Of a stretch of 64,000 bases of DNA, positions 1-9,102 are shown piece by piece. Within the stretch, counting starts at the first letter, position 1, and each line of letters starts with the position of its first letter. The DNA is from Mucilaginibacter agri (GTDB lineage: Bacteria; Bacteroidota; Bacteroidia; Sphingobacteriales; Sphingobacteriaceae): the NCBI RefSeq assembly GCF_009928685.1, contig NZ_WWEO01000045.1, positions 868,001 to 932,000 on the forward strand, read 5' to 3'. The notes under the pieces were generated by a model. That model was not told the origin of the DNA, ran no database searches, and saw nothing but the letters and a program-made list of their open reading frames with translations. The position numbers and the translations under genes were made by a program.

Positions 1-131
1 GCTACAATATACCTTACTCCAAAAACTTTAGAAGCACGAGTTAAACTATTGGTAAAAAAGTGGGAAATGTGAGCAATGCTTATACCAGCGTTAACGATGA
101 CTAGTATATATAACAGTTTTTTGGTACCCTT

Positions 132-1076
132 TTATTTAATATTAGCTCTAGCGTTTATTTCAGGACTCCATGCATTTGTTGATATGCCAAAACTTTGGGT
201 GCCAAACAATGCTCCCGAATAATTATACTGCATATTGTTTTCGAGTCTTATGTACAAACCAAAGCGATTTTTGGGTAGTACTTTACTTGCCAGCACAACG
301 CTTTTTGCATTTATACAACCAATAGTTATAGATGGATAATCATAGGCCCACACAAGCGCACTATAGGTAAGGCCAGAGCTAACTTTATCGGCACTGGAAA
401 GTAAAAGCTGAAATATTTTAGTAGAACGTAACGCGGTTTCTGATTGTGCACGTAGTTCGCCAATACCTGTAGTCATATCCAGTCCGAGAGGATAATCCGT
501 AAAGCTCATTCTAAACGCGGTGGCCTCCTGTGGTAAAATATCGTCAAGTTTTACCTGCACTTTAGCCACCACCCGGCTTAATAAGATTGTTTTTGTTAGC
601 GTTCCGTTCAAATCAATCTCTGCAGCGGCGTAAAAGGTGTCGTATATAACATTGTCGTTATAATAAAATATAGGTAGCGCTACACCCGTAGCCTTGGTTT
701 TCATTTCCATGTGGCCGGGCGCCTGGCAACCAACAAAATAAACATAATAATGGTTTGCGGGAAGCGAATCCGTAATTGTACCAAAATTTACGTCTGTAGA
801 TTTTTGAATTTGTTGCTTAACCAACACGTAGTTTCCACTGGTTTCTTTTTTAAACACGTAGTATTGTAAATAATCTATTTGGTCTTTTAATGCATTAATA
901 GATTTAGTTGAAACAGAATTGGTAACGACAGAGGCTGTATCCCTAAATTCCCAAACATTAAATCCAACAGGATAAAGTTTTCCTACCGGTGTACTACCTC
1001 CTTCATCGATGGATGCCTTTTGACAGGATACGAAAAACGTAGCTAGAATTGCGAGTAATAGTAATTTTGATTTCAT
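132..1076 (-). CDS. FimB/Mfa2-like fimbrial lipoprotein (putative)
   Basis: The 314-residue product starts with a lipoprotein signal ending in FVSC (Cys18), so it is probably an outer-membrane lipoprotein. The body has features I associate with the Bacteroidota FimB/Mfa2 fimbrial anchor or accessory family: an early strand reading YYVFKK, a segment ending LPANHYYVYFVG, and a central strand LSRVVAKVQVKLDD. These proteins cap or anchor type V pili. No major fimbrillin gene is beside it in the window, though the left flank is not visible. The ATG at 1076 is followed directly by the signal peptide, which fixes the start. The family call rests on pattern only; it could be another surface beta-sandwich lipoprotein. 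Confidence 0.55.
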   Translation of the reverse strand: MKSKLLLLAILATFFVSCQKASIDEGGSTPVGKLYPVGFNVWEFRDTASVVTNSVSTKSINALKDQIDYLQYYVFKKETSGNYVLVKQQIQKSTDVNFGTITDSLPANHYYVYFVGCQAPGHMEMKTKATGVALPIFYYNDNVIYDTFYAAAEIDLNGTLTKTILLSRVVAKVQVKLDDILPQEATAFRMSFTDYPLGLDMTTGIGELRAQSETALRSTKIFQLLLSSADKVSSGLTYSALVWAYDYPSITIGCINAKSVVLASKVLPKNRFGLYIRLENNMQYNYSGALFGTQSFGISTNAWSPEINARANIK

Positions 1077-2264
1077 ATCGTGATGATTATTTACCCAAAA
1101 ATATTCTCCACAATCTTTAAATCTTACTCAAAGAACGGAATGAGAGCCAACACGTATAAAATCGATAAGTAACAAATAACCAGCAAGTTTTAATAATTAA
1201 AAGACACAAAAATTTCGCCAAAAGGCATCCAAATATCCATTATTGTCAATTAAGTATAGTTTATAGAAATTATTTTTCGGCAAAGAATTTTTTACTACAC
1301 ATACCGCGTTCTCATTGTAAACTCAACGAAAAAATGCGGTTCAAATTAACCAGGTTATAAAATGAGGATAATTGAATTTGGTCGAGTAATTTATACTGCC
1401 AAACTGAGAGCGATGGATCTGAATGCCTATTCTGCTTTGGAAGACTTACATAAACAATATCCTGTATAAAGGTAATTACAAATTTACTCGCCAGATCCTA
1501 CAGGTCATCAGGATTGCCATCTTATAAAAGCACCTTCACCCAATTTGTTCTCTAGGCTACATATATAATATATAGAAGCTAAGGTATTAGGTAGGCAACT
1601 ATTGAGTGCCATTTTTCATTTTTGTTTTGGTTGACAAATCGGCAAATCCGAACATCTCCCATTTAACTAAATATAATTCAATATTATTATCACAATTAAG
1701 TAGTCGCTTTGAGAGAAAAACCTGGCCTTTTAAACGATTTAAGAAAAAAATATTATTCAATAATTACAAATATTAAATTTTCGTTAAAAATTAAAAAAAA
1801 TATAAGATTTAGTATTATTTTTTATTAAGTTAGAAGTATATTGTAATACTATCTAAAATTATTGACAGTTTATCCCCCCTTGAGTAAACTGCCAGTTTTA
1901 TACTTCTTTGCTCTACCTCATTTTTTTTTAGAAGAACATATTGCATGTAAATACACACATATTTATTCGTGTGTGTACAAAACTTACCAGAAGGATATTG
2001 TTTACATTTTTTCTCACTTCTGTAATACTTCACTATGTGTGTATTTATAAGTGTAAAAAGTGTTGAAGTGGTAGATTATGAGCGAATAATGTGCGTAAGT
2101 GTTCATAAAATTTCACATAACGTTATACATAGTCGCTTTAGATACCCACAATAAAAATAGTTTTTGTGATATTCAAGTTGAGTAAGCAGTAACAAAATAC
2201 TTACTTTTTTAAGTGAATTAATAGTTAAAACAATCATATCTAATAACATCTTAATCAACACTCT
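1077..2264. other. 1.2 kb AT-rich intergenic region upstream of upxY
   Basis: No convincing gene is seen between the lipoprotein gene and upxY. The segment becomes very AT-rich from about 1690. It holds a 7-bp hairpin (CAGTTTA at 1866-1872, TAAACTG at 1885-1891) and a GT/AC-rich inverted repeat at 1949-2046. Because the flanking genes diverge, promoters for both should lie here. I found no clear TTG/TAnnTTTG pair that I would defend. A 35-codon ORF at 1362-1469 is not supported by any recognisable family. Confidence 0.5.
1949..2046. repeat. 12-bp inverted repeat (AAATACACACAT / ATGTGTGTATTT)
   Basis: AAATACACACAT at 1949-1960 is matched by its exact reverse complement at 2035-2046. A competing closer arm, TGTGTGTA at 1970-1977, can pair with 1952-1959. 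Two alternative hairpins are therefore possible in RNA read in either direction. It lies about 220 nt ahead of upxY, where a leader or operator would be expected. Function is inference only. Confidence 0.4.
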
Positions 2265-2786
2265 ATGGTAAACTTCACAGTAACGGACACGGAAAAAGAT
2301 CGGTGGCACATAATTTACACACGATCGAGGTGGGAGAAGAAAGTAGATCTGCTCCTAAAATCCCAGAATATTGAATCTTTTTGCCCATTAATAAAAACAA
2401 CCAGAAGATGGGTGGATAGAACCAAAGTAGTTGAGCTACCTCTACTTAGCTCCTACCTTTTTGTTAGCGCCGATCCAAAAACTCACTTAAAAGTGTTAAA
2501 CACTTCAGGCGTTATAAAATTTGTTAATTATTGTGGCAAGCCTGCTACACTGTGCAATGATGAAATTGAACGTATCAAAAAGATAGTCGATACCTATCAA
2601 AACATTGATACCGTTAATTTGCCGCAAATTAGAATTGGCGACAAAGTAAAAATCGTTGATGGTGTTCTTTATGACATGAAAGGCGAGGTATTGCGCATTA
2701 GAGGCAAATCAGTTGTATTATTTATGGATCAGCTCAATTGTGCTCTTGTGGTAAAAGCAGAGCAACTTATGAAAAGCTGCGCGTAA
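2265..2786 (+). CDS. upxY: UpxY-family NusG-like transcription antiterminator
   Basis: This 173-residue protein is a specialised NusG paralog of the UpxY/RfaH type. The N-terminal NGN domain (about residues 10-110) opens with RWHIIYTRSRWEKKV, the usual start of Bacteroides UpxY proteins. The C-terminal part (about 122-170) carries a KOW motif (IRIGDKVKIVDGVLYDMKGEV). UpxY proteins bind RNA polymerase in the leader of surface-polysaccharide operons and prevent early termination. Here the gene is at the left edge of an EPS locus, but the genes directly downstream on its strand are an HTH gene and the ebo cluster; most EPS genes are on the opposite strand. It may therefore act in trans, or on the ebo unit. 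Confidence 0.88.
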   Translation: MVNFTVTDTEKDRWHIIYTRSRWEKKVDLLLKSQNIESFCPLIKTTRRWVDRTKVVELPLLSSYLFVSADPKTHLKVLNTSGVIKFVNYCGKPATLCNDEIERIKKIVDTYQNIDTVNLPQIRIGDKVKIVDGVLYDMKGEVLRIRGKSVVLFMDQLNCALVVKAEQLMKSCA

Positions 2787-2886
2787 TATTTTACAAATAA
2801 TATTTTTTTTAAAAGTTGACATCACATTACATCAAATTGAATAATCAATTCCATTTCGATAATAACTTAATATTAACCCGATACTT

Positions 2887-3291
2887 ATGGAAAAGCACTA
2901 TGGACAAATTGTTGAATTGGTAATCAGAAAAGACGGATTTAGCATTACTGAACTAGCAAGATTGACGCACGTAAATAGAAGATCTGTTTACAACTGGTTT
3001 AATCAAAAATATCTAAAAATAGAGATCATTTACAGAATTGGGTGCATCATCAAGCACGACTTTTCTAAAGATTTTCCAGATCTCTTTACTCCCGAAGATT
3101 TTAAAGACATTCAAAACCCGAAACCGAGCAATTACGATGATTGTTCTATTTGGGAACTTCCAAATCATCATATTTGGAAAGACAAATACATTTCTTTGCT
3201 CGAGCAATACAATAAAGTATTGTTAATGCACACTTCAATCAGCTCAACAAAGCCTGATGACGATATGTCGAGCATGGTTAAATCGTACTAG
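2887..3291 (+). CDS. Small helix-turn-helix protein
   Basis: The 134-residue product has an N-terminal helix-turn-helix (about residues 8-50), with FSITELARLTHVNRRSVYNWF as turn and recognition helix. A charged region follows, with no other recognisable domain. It looks like the short HTH proteins often seen beside Bacteroidota polysaccharide loci, but I cannot name a family member. It lies 100 nt after upxY and 47 nt before the TMEM220-like gene, all on the plus strand, so cotranscription is possible. It could be a local regulator of the ebo or EPS genes. Confidence 0.65.
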   Translation: MEKHYGQIVELVIRKDGFSITELARLTHVNRRSVYNWFNQKYLKIEIIYRIGCIIKHDFSKDFPDLFTPEDFKDIQNPKPSNYDDCSIWELPNHHIWKDKYISLLEQYNKVLLMHTSISSTKPDDDMSSMVKSY

Positions 3292-3338
3292 GTAGTAGCA
3301 CGTACCCGGCAATAAATATTGCCTTAATGTCTTAGAAG

Positions 3339-3722
3339 ATGCTTTTTTTATTACTTAATATCATTTTCGCTTTAGCGTTTCTGGCATTTACGTATCTAAA
3401 TTTAAATGACTATGATGCTTGGCTTTGGGTACCGGTTTATCTTATTGCAACAATATGTTGCGGATTAGCAGCCTTTAAAATTTACTATCCGGTAGTGTAT
3501 ATCGGATCAGTAATTTTTTATCTCACCTATTCTTTGCTTTTATTTTTTTGGAAAGACGGCGTTTTGGATTGGATTATTAAGTATAAAACTCCGAGCATTA
3601 CAGAAACAATGCAGGCTACCAAACCTTATATTGAGAGAACCCGGGAATTTTTCGGGTTACTCATTATTTCGGGAGCGTTAATAATGAATTACGTAGTCGC
3701 CGTTTATCAAACTAAACATTAA
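3339..3722 (+). CDS. TMEM220-like small membrane protein
   Basis: A 127-residue integral membrane protein with about four hydrophobic segments (near residues 1-18, 27-47, 50-72 and 103-122). The NLNDYDAWLWVPVYL segment after the first helix resembles the transmembrane family 220 signature. Seven nucleotides separate its stop from eboA, so it very likely belongs to the ebo transcription unit. I do not recall it as one of the six named ebo genes, which makes it a candidate accessory membrane component. No enzymatic role can be read from the sequence. Confidence 0.6.
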   Translation: MLFLLLNIIFALAFLAFTYLNLNDYDAWLWVPVYLIATICCGLAAFKIYYPVVYIGSVIFYLTYSLLLFFWKDGVLDWIIKYKTPSITETMQATKPYIERTREFFGLLIISGALIMNYVVAVYQTKH

Positions 3723-3729
3723 TAATTTC

Positions 3730-4608
3730 ATGACGGCAGCGGAAAATTTGCTATTAAGAGTTATACAATTAAACACTTCTGATTTACAGCAAAGCTGGCT
3801 ATTGAAAAAAAGTGAAGAAATTGGCGACAATGACAATCAGGCGCTACTCTATCAGGCATTCGGTCAAATACCATCTAAAACCAACAAAGCTGTTATAAAG
3901 ATATCTGAGCTTGATGAAGCACTGTTAGACATGCTGATCCCAGGATTAAAAATTAATCATTGGCAAACAGATCGGCTCTGCAGGGTTTGGTTTTTAAGTC
4001 AGCTGAAATCGGACAATAAAGAAGCTTATCTAAGTAGTATTAAAGATTTGTTCTTTTATGCAGAACTAAATGAATTAGTAAGTCTATATTCGGCTCTCAT
4101 ATTTTTCGAGTATCCGTATGAATGGGTATCTCAGGCTGTAGAAGGAATAAGAAGTAACATGGGCGACGTTTTAGAGGCGATAATATACGACAACCCCTAT
4201 CCGGCAAATTATCTAGATATCGATGCCTGGAACCAGTTGGTTTGCAAAACCTTTTTTACAAATAAAAACATAATGAGGCTTTGGGGCTTGGGCAAACGCG
4301 CAAACAGGGCACTATCAGTTATTTTGATCGACTATGCCAACGAGCGGCTTTCGGCAAAACGTTCTATAAATCCTTATGTGCTGCGGCTTGTTGCTGCTTT
4401 TATGACGGCTAAAGCATGCACCTTGATGGAGAAGTTATTAAACGGCGAATCTAACATTGAAGCAACGGCGGCGGTGTTAGTTTGCATGCAAACTAATTAT
4501 CTCCCGGCAAAGCGCTTATTGCTAAAATATCCGGCTGTAAAAGAAAAATTGGCAGTAGATAACCTGACTTGGAATAATTTAACAAAACAATATTATGTGT
4601 TGCAATGA
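3730..4608 (+). CDS. eboA: EboA-like protein
   Basis: This 292-residue, mainly helical protein lacks a signal peptide. It carries the pattern I associate with EboA: DNPYPANYLDIDAWNQLVCKTFF (about 154-176), followed by a WGLGKRANRALSVILIDYANER segment and SINPYVLRLVAAF. EboA belongs to a six-gene cluster found in cyanobacteria, Bacteroidota and eustigmatophyte plastids. In Nostoc the cluster is needed to move a scytonemin precursor to the periplasm. Its biochemical role is unknown. The assignment is strengthened by eboB, eboC, eboD and eboF following in order. Its 3' end overlaps eboB by 14 nt. Confidence 0.8.
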   Translation: MTAAENLLLRVIQLNTSDLQQSWLLKKSEEIGDNDNQALLYQAFGQIPSKTNKAVIKISELDEALLDMLIPGLKINHWQTDRLCRVWFLSQLKSDNKEAYLSSIKDLFFYAELNELVSLYSALIFFEYPYEWVSQAVEGIRSNMGDVLEAIIYDNPYPANYLDIDAWNQLVCKTFFTNKNIMRLWGLGKRANRALSVILIDYANERLSAKRSINPYVLRLVAAFMTAKACTLMEKLLNGESNIEATAAVLVCMQTNYLPAKRLLLKYPAVKEKLAVDNLTWNNLTKQYYVLQ

Positions 4609-5575
4609 CGAGATAAGGAAGAATTTCACCTATCAAAACTTAGATATTGACCTAAGCCTTGTTAAGGATCTAAAATTCTTTGACCCTCATATCCATATGG
4701 TGTCCCGTACAACGGACGATTACCAGGCGATGGCCGATGCCGGCATTGTAGCTATTATTGAGCCTGCTTTTTGGCTAGGGCAACCCCGCACAGGGTTAGA
4801 CAGTTTCAGAGACTATTATTCCAGCTTAATAGGATGGGAACGATTCAGGGCCTCGCAATTTGGCATAAAACATTATTGCACCATCGGCCTAAACTCGCGT
4901 GAGGCAAATAACGAACCTTTAGCCGAACAGGTAATGGAACTACTGCCGCGCGTAATTTATAAAGAAGGCGTTGTTGGTATTGGAGAAATTGGGTTTGACG
5001 ACCAAACCAAGGCAGAAGAAAAATACTACAGGCTTCAACTTGAGTTAGCGAAAACAGCCTCCCTCCCAGTACAAGTTCACACCCCTCATCGCGACAAAAA
5101 GCAAGGTACCACCAAAAGCATGAAAATAGCATTAGAGCATGGTTTGGATCCGGGAATGGTAATTATAGACCATAATAATGAGGAAACAGTAAAGGAAGTA
5201 CTCGACCTTGGCTTTTGGGCAGCATTTACTATTTATCCGTTTACAAAAATGGGTAATGAGCGCATGGTTGAAATTGTAAAAAAATATGGCAGCGAAAGAA
5301 TAATGATCAATTCTGCAGCCGACTGGGGCATAAGTGATCCGTTAGCTGTACCTAAAACTGCTGCGCTAATGATATTAAAGGGAATTAGCCTTCCCGACGT
5401 TGAAAAAGTAACTTATAGAAATGCTATAAGTGCATTTGGCCAAAGTGGTATGATCAACGAAGCAGATTTTTCGACCCCGGCAGAAATAGATCAATCGGCA
5501 AGCTATCAGAAAAACACCATTTTACGTGGTGGGCAGCAACCCCGTATTGATAAATCATCAATTGTTATAAGTTAA
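4595..5575 (+). CDS. eboB: TatD-family metal-dependent hydrolase EboB
   Basis: A 326-residue amidohydrolase-type TIM-barrel protein of the TatD family. Metal-binding motifs are visible: FDPHIHM near residue 30, GIGEIGFD near 127, VQVHTPH near 160 and IIDHN near 188. Later the barrel shows INSAADWG, where TatD enzymes carry the late catalytic Asp. The natural substrate is unknown; in the ebo context it would act on a small metabolite rather than DNA. The ATG at 4595 lies inside the end of eboA, giving a 14-nt overlap that suggests translational coupling. Eight nucleotides separate it from eboC. Confidence 0.87.
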   Translation: MCCNDEIRKNFTYQNLDIDLSLVKDLKFFDPHIHMVSRTTDDYQAMADAGIVAIIEPAFWLGQPRTGLDSFRDYYSSLIGWERFRASQFGIKHYCTIGLNSREANNEPLAEQVMELLPRVIYKEGVVGIGEIGFDDQTKAEEKYYRLQLELAKTASLPVQVHTPHRDKKQGTTKSMKIALEHGLDPGMVIIDHNNEETVKEVLDLGFWAAFTIYPFTKMGNERMVEIVKKYGSERIMINSAADWGISDPLAVPKTAALMILKGISLPDVEKVTYRNAISAFGQSGMINEADFSTPAEIDQSASYQKNTILRGGQQPRIDKSSIVIS

Positions 5576-5583
5576 TAGTTAAA

Positions 5584-6471
5584 ATGAAGAAACTTCGTGG
5601 CTTCCTGACATTAACACGACCAGCTAACCTGGTTACTGCAATTGCCGATATATTGGCCGGGATAGCCGTAGCCCGTTTGTTTGGAGCATCTGCTTTAACT
5701 TACAATAACGCCGATGTCATTTACCTGTGCATTGCTACTGTTGGATTATACGGAGGTGGCGTAGTATTTAATGACATCTTTGATGTAAAGATCGACTCTG
5801 TTGAACGCCCTGAAAGGCCATTACCAAGCGGAACAGTAAATTTCAATAGCGCGGTAATATTGGCAATATCCCTGCTGCTAACAGGTATTTTCTTCGCTTT
5901 TTTATGCAATACCACATCGGGTATCATTAGTTTAGCAATCAGCCTTTGTGCGCTCACTTACGATAAATGGAGCAAGCATAATCCGGTTATTGGCCCTTTA
6001 AACATGGGCATGTGCCGAAGTCTAAATCTTTTACTCGGTATCAGCATTATACCTTCGGCAATAAATACTGTATGGTATATCAGCATTATACCGATAATCT
6101 ACATAGGTGCCATTACGCTTATTAGCACCGAAGAGGTAAGAGGAGGTAAAAAATTAAAACTTTATGCAGCCGCCTGTTTATACGGTGTAGCAATAATGGT
6201 TTTGTTGTTTTTTGTCGGTAAATGGGGAGCCAATTTATGGGCATATTTACTGCTAACTGCATTTGGTGCTATTATTTTCGCTCCTCTTGTAAATGCAATA
6301 ATAACTCCAGAACCATCAAAAATAAGACAAGCTGTCAAGGTGGGTATTCTCTCCTTAATCGCGTTAAACTGCCTCTGGGCTCTAATGGCCGGTCAATGGC
6401 AATTAGCTATTATTATTATTATGCTGTTGCCTGTTTCTTTAATGCTTAGTAAAATTTTTGCCGTCACTTAA
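5584..6471 (+). CDS. eboC: UbiA-family prenyltransferase EboC
   Basis: A 295-residue integral membrane protein with about eight or nine helices. Both Asp-rich motifs of UbiA enzymes are recognisable: NDIFDVKIDSVERPERPLPSG (about 60-80) matches the NDxxDxxxD motif, and YDKWSKHNPVIGPLNMGMCR (about 127-146) is the second motif. UbiA enzymes attach polyprenyl groups to aromatic or polar acceptors. In the ebo cluster this is the only evident membrane enzyme, so it probably prenylates or anchors the pathway product. Spacing is 8 nt from eboB and 11 nt to eboD. Confidence 0.88.
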   Translation: MKKLRGFLTLTRPANLVTAIADILAGIAVARLFGASALTYNNADVIYLCIATVGLYGGGVVFNDIFDVKIDSVERPERPLPSGTVNFNSAVILAISLLLTGIFFAFLCNTTSGIISLAISLCALTYDKWSKHNPVIGPLNMGMCRSLNLLLGISIIPSAINTVWYISIIPIIYIGAITLISTEEVRGGKKLKLYAAACLYGVAIMVLLFFVGKWGANLWAYLLLTAFGAIIFAPLVNAIITPEPSKIRQAVKVGILSLIALNCLWALMAGQWQLAIIIIMLLPVSLMLSKIFAVT

Positions 6472-6482
6472 CCTTAACATTT

Positions 6483-7655
6483 ATGGAAATCCTACGTCAA
6501 TCGTTTCAAATCAAGTATGACTACAACGTTTACTTTACCGCATCAATTTTTGATTTAAATAATAAAGCTCTGTCCGATTTCTTTAGAAATAGTGATACCG
6601 GATATTTACGAAAAATAATGTTTGTAATTGACGAAGGGGTGAACAACGCACAACCCAATCTCATTAAAAATATTAAAGCTTATTTTAGTAAGTACTGTTG
6701 CATTTCCCTGGTTCAGGATTTTGTAATTGTCCCCGGCGGCGAAGAATGTAAAAACGACAACAAATGTCTTTACGATATTATGGAAGCTATCGATGCCAAC
6801 GGAATAGATAGACATTCGTACTTAGCCGCCATTGGTGGAGGTGCTGTTCTCGATTTAGCCGGCTACGTTTCGGCAATTGCTCACAGAGGCATTAAACATC
6901 TCAGATTTCCAACTACGGTACTATCTCAAAACGACTCTGGTATTGGTGTAAAAAATGGAATAAATGCCTTTGGCAAAAAAAACTTCATCGGCACATTTTG
7001 CCCTCCAGACGCCGTATTTAACGATATTAACTTTCTGCAAACACTATCTACCCGTATTTGGAAATCGGGTATTTCTGAAGCAATAAAGGTTGCTTTAATA
7101 AAGGATGCTACCTTTTTTGAATGGATTGAGGCCAACCAGGTATTATTGTCTCTCAGAGATACCGAGGCTACCCGCTATCTCATCAAAAGATGTGCAGAGT
7201 TACATTTAATGCATATTGGCGGTGCAGACCCATTTGAGAAAGGCTCATCAAGACCGTTAGATTTTGGCCACTGGAGCGCTCATAAAATTGAATCGCTAAG
7301 TAAATATCAGATTTTGCATGGCGAAGCAGTGGCTATGGGCATTGCATTAGATACCGCTTATAGTGTTTTAAACAACAGGCTTGACGAAGCAAAAGGACAA
7401 AGAATTTTGGCTCTGCTTTTGAAATTTGATTTTCATATAGATCACCCGCTTGCGTTAATCCATTCATTGCAATCTCCGCTAATAAAGGGATTGAGGGAAT
7501 TTAGAGAGCATTTGGGCGGAAATTTGGCCATCACATTTTTAAGCGATATTGGCGTAGGTGAAGAGCATAACCAAATAGATCTTCAATTATTGATAAAAAG
7601 CAGTGAGATGGTATCGCAATTCGCGAAGCCATACATGCCCCTGCTATTTCAATAA
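6483..7655 (+). CDS. eboD: 3-dehydroquinate-synthase-like sugar phosphate cyclase EboD
   Basis: A 390-residue member of the dehydroquinate synthase superfamily. The NAD-binding signature AAIGGGAVLDLAGYVSAIAHRG lies at about 120-141 and the substrate loop PTTVLSQNDSGIGVKNGIN follows. Metal-ligand motifs are SEAIKVALIKD, RPLDFGHWSAHKIE and HGEAVAMGIALD, giving the expected Glu-His-His set. EboD proteins group with sugar phosphate cyclases rather than true AroB, so the substrate is more likely a heptulose or similar sugar phosphate. A housekeeping aroB elsewhere is expected but not visible. A 76-nt gap separates it from eboF, where eboE might have been expected. Confidence 0.85.
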   Translation: MEILRQSFQIKYDYNVYFTASIFDLNNKALSDFFRNSDTGYLRKIMFVIDEGVNNAQPNLIKNIKAYFSKYCCISLVQDFVIVPGGEECKNDNKCLYDIMEAIDANGIDRHSYLAAIGGGAVLDLAGYVSAIAHRGIKHLRFPTTVLSQNDSGIGVKNGINAFGKKNFIGTFCPPDAVFNDINFLQTLSTRIWKSGISEAIKVALIKDATFFEWIEANQVLLSLRDTEATRYLIKRCAELHLMHIGGADPFEKGSSRPLDFGHWSAHKIESLSKYQILHGEAVAMGIALDTAYSVLNNRLDEAKGQRILALLLKFDFHIDHPLALIHSLQSPLIKGLREFREHLGGNLAITFLSDIGVGEEHNQIDLQLLIKSSEMVSQFAKPYMPLLFQ

Positions 7656-7731
7656 GACGGAAAAACTACGTTTATTCCTCAAATTGATTGTTTAAAGGCA
7701 TCCAAAAAAGTTGAAGACTTAAACTGAAAAC

Positions 7732-9102
7732 ATGCAAAAATGCGTAGTTCTAAACGTGGTTGGATTATCTCAATCTGTTATTGGAGAACATACCCCCTTT
7801 TTATCTGAATACATTGCTAAAAATAGGTTAAATGTAATAGAGCCTATGCTGCCCGCTGTTACTACTAGCGTGCAGTCAACCTACTTAACCGGCAAATGGC
7901 CTTCTGATCATGGCATAGTTGGAAACGGTTGGTATGACAGATTTTACTCAGAAGTACTTTTCTGGAAACAATCCAACAAACTGGTGTTGTCCGAAAAAAT
8001 ATGGGATGCGGGCAAAAAGATTAATCCTGAGTTTACTTGCGCGAATCTATTTTGGTGGTATAACATGAACTCAACCGCCGACTATGGGGCGACTCCACGC
8101 CCCAATTATCTGGCAGACGGCCGTAAAATGCCAGATTGCTATACAAGCCCGCCAGAGCTCCGCGACAAATTGCAAGCTGAATTAGGCCAGTTTCCGCTAT
8201 TTAAATTCTGGGGGCCCGGGGCCGATATAACCTCGAGCAAATGGATTGCAGATTCGGCCATTATAACTGACAAAACCTACAATCCAACCCTATCACTCAT
8301 TTACCTTCCTCATTTGGACTATTGCCTGCAAAAATTCGGCAGCGATATAGATAAATATAAAACAGACTTATCTGAAATAGACAATGAGGTTAAGAAACTT
8401 GTGGAACATTTTGAGCGCAAAAAAGCAAAAGTAATTATACTCTCCGAGTATGGTATCGCGCCTGTAGATAAACCAATCCACATCAATAGGATATTAAGAA
8501 CCAATGGCTTTTTAAAAGTCAGGATAGAACGGGGACTGGAAATTTTAGACACAGGTACATCAGCGGCCTTCGCTGTATCGGATCATCAGGTAACCCATAT
8601 CTACATCAATCAACCCGAGGTAAAAGACGAAGTCTTAGATGTGCTAAAACAAATTCCTGGAATTAAATTAATATTGAACAAAGATGGGCAGCGCAAAAAT
8701 CATATTGCACATCAAAGAGCTGGTGATTTTGTTTGCGTAGCTAATAACGATTATTGGTTTACCTATTATTACTGGTTGGACGACAAAAAAGCGCCCGACT
8801 TTGCCCGGTCTGTAGATATTTTTAAAAAGCCAGGGTATGACCCAGCTGAACTATTTATGACATCGAAAATGAAAGCAGCCTACAAGCTTTTGAGAAAAAA
8901 AGTGGGTTTAAGATACGTTATGGATGTTATCCCACTTGATGCCTCGCTAATTAAAGGCTCACACGGAAATATCTCGGCAGACCGGATTTATCACCCGGTA
9001 ATTATAGTTGCTGGTGATACGCCCGCTGAAGATCTAAAGCCAACAGATGTTTACAATGTTATATTAAGTACCATTTTTCCAGACCTGAAACAGCAAAACT
9101 AG
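7732..9102 (+). CDS. eboF: Alkaline-phosphatase-superfamily phosphodiesterase EboF
   Basis: A 456-residue protein of the type I phosphodiesterase / nucleotide pyrophosphatase family. The nucleophile region TTSVQSTYLTGKWPSDHGIVGNGW (about 44-67) matches the family pattern. Further metal-site motifs are YLPHLDYCLQKFG, ILSEYG and the late GSHG. There is no signal peptide, so it is probably cytoplasmic. It is the last gene of the plus-strand ebo unit. Its stop codon overlaps the stop of the convergent glycoside hydrolase gene within CTAG at 9099-9102. Confidence 0.82.
   Translation: MQKCVVLNVVGLSQSVIGEHTPFLSEYIAKNRLNVIEPMLPAVTTSVQSTYLTGKWPSDHGIVGNGWYDRFYSEVLFWKQSNKLVLSEKIWDAGKKINPEFTCANLFWWYNMNSTADYGATPRPNYLADGRKMPDCYTSPPELRDKLQAELGQFPLFKFWGPGADITSSKWIADSAIITDKTYNPTLSLIYLPHLDYCLQKFGSDIDKYKTDLSEIDNEVKKLVEHFERKKAKVIILSEYGIAPVDKPIHINRILRTNGFLKVRIERGLEILDTGTSAAFAVSDHQVTHIYINQPEVKDEVLDVLKQIPGIKLILNKDGQRKNHIAHQRAGDFVCVANNDYWFTYYYWLDDKKAPDFARSVDIFKKPGYDPAELFMTSKMKAAYKLLRKKVGLRYVMDVIPLDASLIKGSHGNISADRIYHPVIIVAGDTPAEDLKPTDVYNVILSTIFPDLKQQN

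Noticed and set aside
1362..1469. 35-codon plus-strand ORF in the gap before upxY
   Set aside because: No recognisable family, no clear ribosome site, and such short ORFs arise by chance in 1.2 kb of AT-rich DNA. It could be a gene remnant but cannot be supported.
6483..7655. Housekeeping 3-dehydroquinate synthase (aroB)
   Set aside because: The fold is the same, but the gene is embedded in the ebo cluster between eboC and eboF, which fits the EboD sugar phosphate cyclase group better.
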